Source: Monomorium pharaonis
Lineage: Eukaryota > Arthropoda > Insecta > Hymenoptera > Formicidae
Reading direction: 5' to 3'
Length of the DNA: 64,000 nt
NCBI RefSeq assembly: GCF_013373865.1
Contig: NC_050470.1
Coordinates: 1,302,001-1,366,000, forward strand
Shown here: positions 22,629-33,604 of the stretch, one piece after another
Layout: every line of letters starts with the position of its first letter
Numbering within the stretch: the stretch's first letter is position 1
The notes under the pieces: model-generated
Databases searched by the model: none
What the model was told of the DNA's origin: nothing
What the model saw: only the letters and a program-made list of their open reading frames with translations
Made by a program: the position numbers and the translations under genes

Positions 22629-25127
22629 GACTTTTATTGTTGATGTATTTTTTCATAATCGAAAGTGACAATACTATTCTTTAAATTTTAAATCGTATAT
22701 TAAAATGTACAACATTAATTACTTTAAGCAATAGAAAGAAGAATGTGTCTAAAACGTATGACGGTTTAAAGTAACATGTTGCAGAAGTTTTCATAAAATC
22801 CTGGTTGCTATGGATAATGATTGGCGTGAATGCATCAATATTAATGAGCATTTGTATGTAATGACAAACAAGGCGAATACATCGCATTTTTTCTCTAACA
22901 CTTTATTGAGTCTTAATGCGATTGTTGGCGTACTTTATCTCTTAGGCGATTACGTAACTCATTTTGTATTCTTAAATGAAAATTATAATGGCACTTTACG
23001 GCAGTTTCCTATAAGGATACAATTTCCTATTGAAACTCAACAATCGCCTGTATTTGAAATTCTTGTTGTAGCACTATTTATTCATGTAATGATACACTCG
23101 GGCACAATCGCTCTTTTAAATGGACTAATTTTAACTCTGGTAATATATATTTACATATACATTTTTATTTTTTAATGTAATTGATTGTAACTTTTAATGC
23201 AAAATTGTCAATATATTATACACAATTATATATAAATTTTTTTAGTTTAGCAAAAATTTGTTTTAGGGGAATTGTTATATTTTTGTGTGTAAAATTTTAA
23301 ATTATAATAACAATGTTAAAACAATTTACAATTGCTTTTATGAAATCAGTTTTTTGTACAATTGAATAGCTTATTTTATTCTTATCGTGTTGTTGTCTAA
23401 AACATCTTTTTATGAAAGATTTTTTTTTATACGTAATAATTATGACTTGCAAAACTTTAAGTATATTTTAGGTACTTCACCTAAGTGGACAAATTGATAT
23501 AATGTGTTATGAATTTAGAAATATTTCTAAGCATACTCATAAATCTTCCCTATCTTTATTTGGAATGCTGATTGAGAAACATAAGAAAATTGTTTTATTT
23601 TCAAATAATATTGAAACATTTTTCTCCTTTATTGCGTTGATGCAAGTTGTTTGGAATACGTTAGTTATTTGTTGTCTGGGATTCATTATTATAATTGTAA
23701 GTACTGAAATCAAAACAATCCTAAATCATCCGTTTTAAAACAAAAAAAAGTAATTCTTATTAAAAATTTCAAAAATTTTAGTAATTGTGTACGCTAATTA
23801 AATAACAATAATTTCAACTTTTGGTCCGGCCTTAACTAACGGAAATGGACTAATCAAAAGTATTAATTTTTTAAAACAATGTAAATTTCTTACTGCAGTT
23901 TCAAATTACATGCAAAAAAAACCTTTGTTTTTAACATTTTTTTGAAAAATTTTAGTAACATTTTATTTAAATTAATTTTTTCTTACATTGTTGAGACGAA
24001 GTTTTTATTTTTTTAAATGTAATTTAAATCTACAAAAAAACATTTTTTATTTTAAAAGGGAAAGTTTGTCATTCTGCATGAATGTGTTGAGTGATTAATA
24101 TAATGTGCATTCTTTTCTTAAAATTCTTTTTATAATTTGTTAAATTAGTCTATTCATAATCAAACTGGAATTTTCATATTAGTAAAAACAATTGGTGGTT
24201 ACCTAGTTGTAATGACTGAAGCTTTTGTCATTTGCTCTGCTGGAGAATATCTTAGCTTAAAGGTAAATATTCGAAATAGATAATTGCTTACATGTGATCT
24301 TTTAATCACATAATTATGTAAATATAATGTTAAAAATAAATATATATATGTATATACATATATATAACGTTTCTTTCCATAAAAATTATATATTTAAAAA
24401 TGTATTATAATCCCCAAAAATATTATTTAAAATATTTAATTTTTTTATATATAAATATATTTTTCCCCTAAGAATACAATTATATCTTTAAACATAACAT
24501 CTTAGCACGTTTGTTGTAAAATATTGTTATAAAAATTTGTTAATTAATTGTAAATGTATTCTTTAAATGTAAATTATTAGTAAATTTATATTTATGAAAA
24601 TTAAAATAGAAACAAATAACAAATTTCTAATAATATTATTTAAATATTTTTCTAATTTCATAATTTGATATTATTAAAAAAAAAATTTTTTTTTAATTAA
24701 ATAAATTAGCTGATTAAAAACAAATATGAAGAAAACCGCTGCATTTATATTCTACATTTGCGTTTATTTCTAGAGTAAATCAATTGCCGATGCGATATAC
24801 GAAACGCTGTGGTATAACATGCCGTCACATCAAAGTAAAGTTATATTTATAATAATGAGATCTCAGAAGCGATTGACAATCACGGCAGGAAAAATGATGG
24901 ATATGTCATTCGAAACTTTTACAAGTGTAATTAAAAAAATTTTTTTAATTTAAACATTTTTTTAATTATTAAAGTTAATTTATTTTATGTATAATTAGTT
25001 AATTTTTTGCTTGATAGTTACATATATCCTTTAAACATATAATTGCAAATTTACTTAATTAAAATAATTTTTTTAGATTATGAAAGCGTCAGCATCATAT
25101 GTATCTGTCCTATACGCTATGTATTGA
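22262..25127 (+). CDS. Odorant receptor, intact, six exons, 384 aa (sub-lineage A)
   Basis: Exons: 22262-22518, 22785-23139, 23472-23696, 24149-24262, 24774-24926, 25077-25127. The N-terminus is MIIPSSISPALKVGLQFLGI with WPGTSYS. Exon 2 starts RSFHKILVAMDNDWRECINI and ends LLNGLILTL. Exon 3 is VLHLSGQIDIMCYEFRNISK with helix five ending CCLGFIIII. Exon 4 (SIHNQTGIFILVKTIGGYLV) has CSAGEYLSLK, with Ser for the usual Phe. Exon 5 is 153 bp, one codon shorter than the family norm, in the hydrophobic stretch before IIMRSQKR (KVIFIIM against KIIIFIIM). Exon 6 is IMKASASYVSVLYAMY. The in-frame codon loss leaves the frame open. Its closest relatives are at 29807 and 33605; all three share the exon 3 signature HLSGQIDIMCY. 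Confidence 0.9.
22581..22625. repeat. TG microsatellite in intron 1
   Basis: (TG)n with one A interruption, 45 bp, inside intron 1 of the gene at 22262. Confidence 0.9.
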
Positions 25128-25971
25128 TACTAAAGAAAATACTTTTGCTGAAAGAATAACATACTTGATAAATATATAAGTCAATATAATAAAATACATT
25201 AACAATGTGTAGTTTAAGAATAAATATTAGAAATTTAATAAATCCTAATTTTTTATGTATTATTAGTTTAATATATACAATTTTATTTACAAATTTTATA
25301 TTTATATTATAATTTTATCTTTTTGAGTGCATTTCTAACTAAAAATTTATAATATCTCCAATTGTGCAATTTTTTTTTGAAATTTATTTTTTAAGTATGG
25401 TTATATCATAATATTTCCTGAACTATAAGAGGAAAATATTTGCTAATTCGATAGATCAGTTGTATTGTTTTCTCTTCTTACACTGTATATATTTTTTAAT
25501 ATCAGAAGTTGAAATACAATTTGATGCCATTTTTTTGGTATACGTAATGTATAATCATTATCCGTCTATCATACATTCAACGATTTTTATAATTGGTAGG
25601 AAACGCGGTGAACATTTGTTTCTTGTCGACATAATTACATTGCAGAAGAAAGGCAAAGTTGCAAAAAAAGTTGCCGCGAAGTGAGTTGTTTTTTTAGCAT
25701 TAAGTATACATTATGTTCGATATTTTTCTGTCAAAGTTTACATTATCCACTCAAAATTATAGTGTATCTACATAATGAGTTCTATCTCGACTTACAGTCG
25801 CGACATATAATAGTGATTGATCCATGTTCATTTGAGTGGGGACGCGTCGTGTAGGGATAAACTTGAAGTTTGCGGACAATGCACTCTCATTTCTTTCTCT
25901 CAACTGAAGTAGCCAACAAACGTGCACATACATTGATCTTCATTTCGTTATGTTCTAAAAACTATTGATAA
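25128..25971. other. Intergenic between the 22.3 and 26.0 kb genes
   Basis: Its right part (from about 25380) is collinear with the DNA upstream of the gene at 37220, including TATTTCCTGAACTATAAGAG and GTATAATCATTATCCGTCTA. The short open frame at 25460-25684 lies in this conserved flank and has no receptor features. Confidence 0.5.
25750..25900 (+). promoter_or_regulatory. Class B conserved upstream block
   Basis: CATAATGAGTTCTATCTCGA, CTTACAGTCG, then GTGATTGATCCATGTTCATT and TGAGTGGGGACGCG (core 25815, 157 bp before the ATG) and TGCGGACAATGCACTCTC. Near-identical to the block at 37000. Confidence 0.5.
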
Positions 25972-28452
25972 ATGACAATCAGAAGTACTATCAGTCCAGT
26001 GCTGAAAATTGGTCTCCAATTTCTAGGAATTTGGCCGGATGTCTCATATTCTACCATTTACTGGTTGAGTTTGACCTTAAGCATATTAATTATGCAGTAT
26101 TTCCAGTATTGGTATATCCTTAAACATCTAAAGTTTAGCGAGCTCTCAAATCTTATTGACGGTTTAACTGTAACTTTAGATTACAGTTTGACAATTTTTA
26201 AATTAATTGGTTTGTGGCTACATCGACGGTAAGATTGTTTATTACACTGTGCAGTAGTTTAATTTATTTTTTGTAAACATAACCATTTATTAATGTTTAC
26301 AAAAAACAAATATATATCCAAATTAAAAAAATCTTCCAGTTTTTAAATTACATTATTAATCCAATTTATTGTAACTGACTTTATAGTTTTATTTAAACTT
26401 TAGCTCAAATGTTGATGTGCAAAAAGCGACAATTTAAAAAAAAGCAATCTTGCTATCCAAAGTATCTCATAGACTAAAATAACATATATTGCAGAGTTTT
26501 TCATCAACTCCTGGCTGCTATGGATAATGATTGGCGCGAATGTATCAATTTTGATCAGCATTTGTATATAATGACTATTAATGCTAATATATCGCATTTC
26601 TTTTCTAACGCTGTATTGAGCGTTGTTACGATTATTGGGATACTTTATCTTTTAGGCGAATATGTAATTCGTAATTTTGTATTGTTAATCGAAGATCACA
26701 ATGACACTTTACGGCAATTTCCTATAAAGATATATTTTCCTTTCGAAACTCAACAGTGGCCTGTGTTTGAGTTTTTGTTTGTAACAATATTTTTACATGT
26801 GATATTACATGTCTGCGTAGTTTTCTTAATAAATGGATTAATTTTTACTTTGGTAACTTTTACATTTTACATTTTTATTTGTTATAAATTTTAACAAAAT
26901 AAAATAATTGTGTCGCATGGTCATGTGGATACTGTAATAACTTCATTATACAATTTTATTAAATATATAAATTTGTAAAATTTGTATTCAAAATGTTACA
27001 TTTTGCCTAAGAAATTTCAAAGTGTTATTAATCCCACCTTAAAAACAATTATAAATAATTAAATTTGTAAAATAAGTTTTTCTAAATAATTAAATAGATT
27101 AATGAAAATACGCTTAATATTATGCTTTTTGTATCGTTAAATTTAAAGCATTCTTTACAAGAACTTTTAACAAATATTTTTGGAAATATTTTTTTAATTT
27201 TTTGCAATAAACATGATTTTTAAAAGATTTAAGTATATTTTAGGTGCTACATATTAGCGGGCAAATTGATATAATGTGTCACGAGTTTAAAAATATTTCT
27301 GAAAGTATTCTTCTTTATAAATCTTCCGCGACTTTATTTGGATTGTTGATCAAAAGACATAACAGAATTATTTCATTTTCTGAAAATATTGAGAAATTTT
27401 TTTCATTTGTTGCACTGATGCAAGTTGTTTGGAATACTTTAGTCATTTGCTGTTTAGGATTTGTCATCATAATTGTAAGTTCTATAATAAATGTATAATA
27501 AGTGACATTATACATATGTGTATATTTCTTTGTCTTTTGTTTATTGAACTAGTCTTTTCATAATGGAACTGGTATTTTTGTGACAGTAAAAACTATTTTT
27601 GCGTGTTTTGCCATAATATTTGAAGTTTTTATCGTTTGTTTTGTTGGAGATTATCTTAGATTAAAAGTAAGTACTTAAGTAGATTTTTAATCAATAATGT
27701 TAATCGTAAATACATTATATTGCATAAAATTTTATTTTATGTATTTGTGTAAGTCTAAAAAGTTTTTTATTTAAAAACAGTTTATTAATTTATTATATTT
27801 TTAAACATAAAACGCTAACATGTATTATAATAATTATTTCTAAATTAAAAAATATTTATCAATAAGTTTTTATTAGAAACATTAATACCTTATATTCGAG
27901 AAGTAGTAGTAAAATTTAAATGTAATTAATTTTTAAATTGTTTACTATCTTTTCCTTATTATATATTTTGTTATTTATTACTGGCTTCTATATTTCATAA
28001 TCTTTGTAATATTTTTTAAATATTGGCAATAATTTTAACACGTTTACTGTCAAATAAGTGGAATAAATAAACGCTGTCTTTAATACTATTCAATTTTAGG
28101 GCGAATTAATTGCCAGTGCAACATATGATTCGCTGTGGTATAATATGTCACCACGTCAAAGTAAAATTATGTTATTTATAATAATAAGATCTCAAAAGCG
28201 ACTAACATTCACGGCAGGAAAAATGATGGATATGTCACTTGAAACTTTTACAAATGTACAGTTTTTTAATTTTTTAAACGTATAATTTTAAGATAAAACT
28301 TTATTTATAATTATACTTATGATTAGTCTATTATATGTTTTTTGTGCATTTTAAATGTAATTTGTATACTACACTTAATTTCTTTATTTTTGCTTTTCTA
28401 GATCATGAAAGCATCAATATCTTACGCATCTGTCTTGAATGCTATGTATTAA
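25972..28452 (+). CDS. Odorant receptor, intact, six exons, 388 aa (sub-lineage B)
   Basis: Exons: 25972-26228, 26495-26852, 27244-27474, 27553-27666, 28100-28255, 28402-28452. It begins MTIRSTISPVLKIGLQFLGI, then WPDVSY with Asp for the usual Gly of WPG. Exon 2 (RVFHQLLAAMDNDWRECINF) is 358 bp, with one extra codon where relatives have VIRFVF (here VIRNFVL). Exon 3 is VLHISGQIDIMCHEFKNISE. Exon 4 (SFHNGTGIFVTVKTIFACFA) ends FVGDYLRLK, a variant of AGEYLSxK shared only with the gene at 37220. Exon 5 starts GELIASATYDSLWYNMSPRQ and has RLTFTAGK. Exon 6 is IMKASISYASVLNAMY. The gene at 37220 is its clear sister by exon 4, exon 5 and flanking DNA. No lesions are seen. Confidence 0.9.
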
Positions 28453-29806
28453 TTTAAAAAGGAATGCAGTATAATTTCATTAAAATTATAACGTAATTAA
28501 TGTAAGTCAATAAGTAAAAAAATTTTGATAATTTAGCTGTAAACTGTTATTAACAAGTTATTATATCCGTGAACCGTTATTTATTAATATTTGTTAATAA
28601 ATTACCTAAATTAAAATTATTTCTAATATAAAGCAATTTGTAATTTAATATAAAGCAAATGTAAATTTTAAATGCAATATTTCTTTGTTTTTGTATGTTA
28701 TTATAATATTTTGTATACATGCTTACTTAAAAAACTATTGCGGAGTGCGTCAAACATTTTTAGATATTAATCTTTTATTAAAGAATTACTCGTTATTTTG
28801 TGTAGATATTATGTCGTATTGCATGAGTACAGACACATTTACAAATATATATTTTTATGCCATCTCCAATTGAAACCTTTTTACATCTGAATTTTTTTTC
28901 TTAATCAAGTTTTTTACATTTCCAGAATAATTAAAGAAAATTACTCATTGTTATACCTCTAGAATTTGTTGTTTTCCCTTATATTAACGCTTTAAAAGCT
29001 GTAGGTTGAACTTCACGGATATAATTTAGTTCCGTTTGGTTAGAATATCTAATTATATAATTATTGTCATTCTGCTGTACGTTTAACGATTTTTGCGGTG
29101 TTCAGAACGTAGTGGACATTTGTTTTCTTTTGTTGCATTTACGTTGCCAAGAGACAAGTAATACTTCTGTGAATTTTTTACTTTTTAAATTGGTTCAATA
29201 GACAAGTTTCTTGCAGCAGCATTTCTTGAATTAGTAAAAAAGATTCATTATTTCTGTTTCATTTAGAGAGTTCTCTCTTTATTGTTCTCCTCATATATTC
29301 TTTCAAAGACTAGAAGTTTAATTACATAAATGCAATTTTTCCGTTTGCGTAGAATATCTAATCATCATAATTGTGTATTTAATAATTCTCTATTATTCGA
29401 TAGGAAATGTGAAAAGACATCAAGACTTTTTTTCTTGTCTATAATACTTCGTTTTAAAGAAAAAAAATGCAAAAAATGAAACTGTTTCATATGCAACTTT
29501 CTTTACCTTATTATAGCTGTACAATATCTTTGCTATTTTATTTGAAATATACGATATCAAACTGTTTGAATTATAGTCTGTTGAAATAATGAATTCTCAA
29601 CTTATCATACTGCGCGAAGTATAATAGCGATTGATCCATATTTATCTGAGTGGGGACGTATTGTGTGGGGATTGCGCTTAAAGAAACGGACAATTCATTT
29701 TCATTTCCTATTCACCTAAGCGTCAGAACAAATGTACCGAGACTGATCTCACGTTTTTAACATAATTTTTTTCATACTTTTGAAATAATTTTTAAAATTA
29801 TCTCCA
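28453..29806. other. Long intergenic region with a doubled upstream module
   Basis: Two successive copies of the distal upstream module are present. One is at about 28920-29160 (AATTAAAGAAAATTACTCAT, TTAGAATATCTAATTATATA, GTAGTGGACATTTG). The other is at about 29205-29480 (GATTCATTATTTCTGTTTCA, AGAATATCTAATCATCATAA). The class B block follows. The same doubling is seen before the gene at 33605. The open frame at 28685-28873 is in non-coding flank that is also present near 39960. Confidence 0.5.
29565..29715 (+). promoter_or_regulatory. Class B conserved upstream block
   Basis: AATAATGAATTCTCAACTTA, then GCGATTGATCCATATTTATC and TGAGTGGGGACG (core 29629, 178 bp before the ATG), then AAGAAACGGACAATTCATTT. 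The larger distance to the ATG comes from extra AT-rich sequence at about 29755-29800. Confidence 0.5.
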
Positions 29807-32580
29807 ATGATAATCCTATCTAGTATTAGTCCATCGTTAAAAGTTGGCTTACAGTTTCTGGGTATGTGGCCAGGCAATTCATATTCTGTTATTAATTGGT
29901 TGAGTTTTATGCTGAGCTTGCTGATCATACAGTACTTCCAATACATGTACATATTTGATCACTTGAAGATCAACGAGGTATCAAATCTTCTTGACGGTCT
30001 GATTGCGGCTCTAGATTACAGTTTGACAATATTTAAATTGACTAGTCTGTGGATACATCGTCGGTAAGGTATATTATCGTACACTGTTGTAACAGTTAAA
30101 CTATAATTCTTATAATTCTTTTATAATTGCGTGTGTATGTTTTATCGTTGATTCTATTTTTTATAATTAGAAGTGACATGATATTATTCTTTAAACCTTA
30201 AATCGCATATTGGAATATACATATTGCAGAACTTTTCATAAAATTTTGGCTGCTATGGATAATGATTGGCGCGAATGCATCAATATTGATAAGCATCTGC
30301 ATGAAATGATAACCAAAGCGAATATGTCACATTTTATCTGTAACATTTTATTGAGTTTTACTGCGATTGCTGGAATACTTTATCTCTTAAGCGGTTACGT
30401 AATTCATTTTGTTTTCTCAACTGAAAATTATAATGATACTTTACGGCAGTTTCCTTTAAAAGTACAATTTCCTTTTGAAACCCAACAATCGCCTATATTT
30501 GAAGTTCTTGTTGCAACAATATTTGTTCATGCAATGCTACACTCATGCACAGTCGCTGTTTTAAATGGATTAATTTTGACTCTGGTAATACATATTTACA
30601 CTTTTATTTTTTCTGTAACCGATTACAATTTTTAATGTAAAATTGTGAACGTACACGTAATTATGTTAAAGTTTTTTAGCTTGGTAAAATATTGTTTTAA
30701 CAGAATTTTTATAGTTTTGTGTAAAAATTTAAATTATAATGACAGTGTTAACAAAATTAACAATTACTTTATAAAATCAGTTTTTTGTATAATTGAATAT
30801 CTTATTTTATTCTTATTGTGTTATTGTAATTAAAACATCTTTTTTATAAAAGGTTTTTTTAAACGTAATAATTATAACTTGCAAATCTTTAAGTATATTT
30901 TAGGTACTTCACCTAAGTGGACAAATTGATATAATGTGTTATAAATTTAGAAATATTTCTAAAAATACTCTTCATAAATCTTCCGTATTTTTATTTGGAA
31001 TGCTGATTGAGAGACATAATAAAATTGTTTTGTTTTCAAAGAATATTGAAACACTTTTCTCCTTTATTGCGTTAATGCAAGTTATTTGGAATACGTTAGT
31101 TATTTGTTGTTTGGGATTTGTTATTATAATTGTAAGTACCGTAGTAGAGACCATCCCAAACCTATTTTAAAATAAAGGGACTTGATTTTTATTAAAAGTC
31201 TCAAAGATTTTTATAATTGTGTATGCTAATTAAATTATGGTATTTTTAACTTCCGTTTTCTTTTCTAACCCAAGGACTATTAAAAAATTATGTTAAATTT
31301 TTATAATATAACGTATACATATTACTGCACACACGGATTACTTATAAAAATAATAATAAACTTTTGTTTAAACTTTTTTTTTTGAAAAAGCTTTTATTAA
31401 CATTTTATTCAAATTTATTTTTTATAATATTGTTTGAGACAAAGTTTCTTATTTCTTTAAATGTAATTTAAATATGGATTAAAAAGAATCATTTCTCTTT
31501 CTATTTTAAAAAGAAAAAATGTCTGAGACGTATTGTATGAATATGTGTAATGATTAATAATGACATGTATTATTTCTTAAACTTTTTTTCTAATCTGTTA
31601 AATTAGTCTATTCATAATGAAACTGGAATTATCGTACTAATAAAAACAGTTGGTGCTTACCTAGCTATAATGATTGAAGCCTTTGTCATTTGCTTTGCTG
31701 GGGAATATCTTAGCTTAAAGGTAAATATTAATAATAATTAATTTTACCTATGATCTTTTAATGTCATAACTTTGTTGACATAATGATGAAAATACATAAC
31801 ATATATAACATTTCTTTTCGATAAAGATATACTTGAAAGTATATTGCAATACAAAAAATACTTAATTTTTATATATAAATGTTTTTTATTCTAAAAGAAA
31901 TACTATTATATCTTTAAGAATAATATGTCAGTATGTTTGTTATAAACCATTATTATAAAAAATGCATATATATTTGTTAATTATTTGTAAATGTATTCCT
32001 TAAGTGTAAATTATTAGTAAATGTATAATTCTAAAAATAAAAACATAAACAAATAATAAATTTTTAATAACGAGAATATTTGAATATTCTTTTGATTTTG
32101 ATAATAATATTAAAAGCAAATTTTATCTTTTTGAAATAAGTTGATTAAATAAGGATAAATGTGAAGAAAACTTTTGCATTTGACATTTACATTCTACATT
32201 TGCATTTGTTTCTAGAGTAAATCAATTGCCGGTGCAATATATGAAACGCTATGGTATGATATGCCGTCACATCAAAGTAAAATTATAGTATTAGTAATAA
32301 TGAGGTCTCAGAAGCGATTGACGATCACGGCAGGAAAAATGATAGATATGTCATTCGAAACTTTTACAAGTGTAAGCTTTTAAATTATTTTAATTTAAAC
32401 ATTTAATTATTAAAATATAGTTTATTTTATGTATAGCTAAGTTTTTTATAGTTAAGTTTTTGTCGTGATATATGATTTCTTAAAAATAAACATAGTAGAT
32501 TTAGTTAATAAAAGAAACTTTTTTTTTAGATTATGAAGGCGTCAGTATCATATGTATCTGTTCTGTATGCTATGTATTAA
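29807..32580 (+). CDS. Odorant receptor, intact, six exons, 386 aa (sub-lineage A)
   Basis: Exons: 29807-30063, 30230-30584, 30904-31131, 31607-31720, 32216-32371, 32530-32580. It begins MIILSSISPSLKVGLQFLGM, then WPGNSYS. Exon 2 starts RTFHKILAAMDNDWRECINI, with an unusual LLSGYVIHFVFS stretch, and ends VLNGLILTL. Exon 3 is VLHLSGQIDIMCYKFRNISK with helix five ending CCLGFVIII. Exon 4 is SIHNETGIIVLIKTVGAYLA with CFAGEYLSLK. Exon 5 is the normal 156 bp (SKSIAGAIYETLWYDMPSHQ, RLTITAGK). Exon 6 is IMKASVSYVSVLYAMY. The sequence, introns and flanks are very close to the next gene (33605), which points to a recent tandem duplication. Presumed functional. Confidence 0.9.
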
Positions 32581-33604
32581 TATTGCAGAAAATATATTTG
32601 TTGAAAGAGTAACATACGTAATAAATATATAATCCAATAAGATAAATTAACTACATTTAATATAATTTTTTGTGTATTAAAATTTTACAAATTTTACACT
32701 TTACCAGTTTTCTGTATTTTTAGAATTATTAAAGAAAATAACTCATTATTATGTCTCTAAAATTTTGTTTTCCCTTATATTACCTTTTTAAAAATTATAG
32801 GTTGTACTTCACAAATATAATTTAGTTCCGGTTGTATTAGAATACCTAATTAAATAATTATTTTGCTGTACGTTTAACAATTTTTGTGATGCACAGAACG
32901 TAATAGACATTTATTTCTTTCTGTTGAGTTTACATTGCCAAGAGACAAGTAATACTTCTAACTGCAAATTTTTTACTTTTTAAATTATTTAAATAGATAA
33001 ACTTTTGTAGTAACATTTCCATTAGTAAAGAAAATTCATTATTTCAGCCTCAGTCAGTGACTTCTCTCTTTGTTGTTCTCTCCTTGTATTACTTCAAAGA
33101 TAAGAAGTTTAACTCCATGAATGTAATTTTCCCGTTTGCTTAGAATATTTGATCATCATGATTGTGCACTTAATAATTTCTTATTATTTGATAGGAAACG
33201 CGGTAAACCATCTTTTTTCTTGTCTATAATACTTCGTTTTAAAGAAAAAAATTGCAAAAAATGAAACTGTTCTATAGGCAACTTTTTTTGCCTTATTATA
33301 GCTGTACAATATCTTTGCCATTTTGTTTGAAATACATGATATCAAACTGTTTGGAATTATAGCCTGTTGAAATAATGAATTCTTAACTTATCGTACTACG
33401 CAAAGTATAATAGCGATTGATCCATATTTACCTGAGTGGGGACGTATTGTGTGGGGGATACGCTTGAAGAAATAAACGATTTATCCTCATTTCCTATTCA
33501 CCTAAACGTCAGAACAAATGTACCGGGACTGATCTCTTTTTTGTCACATTTTTAATATTATTTTTTAAATAATTATAAAATAATTTTTAAAATTATCTCC
33601 AACG
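32581..33604. other. Intergenic with a doubled upstream module
   Basis: Collinear with 28900-29806. The first module copy is at about 32725-32950 (GAATTATTAAAGAAAATAAC) and the second at about 33000-33250 (AAAATTCATTATTTCAGCCT). The class B block follows. No exon is seen. Confidence 0.5.
33358..33505 (+). promoter_or_regulatory. Class B conserved upstream block
   Basis: AATAATGAATTCTTAACTTA, then GCGATTGATCCATATTTACC and TGAGTGGGGACG (core 33415, 190 bp before the ATG). Nearly identical to the block at 29565. Confidence 0.5.

Noticed and set aside
28685..28873. Short open frame in intergenic DNA, similarly at 25460-25684 and 41344-41529
   Set aside because: AT-rich or flank-conserved non-coding DNA. 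The paralogous positions do not keep the frame open, and there are no splice partners.
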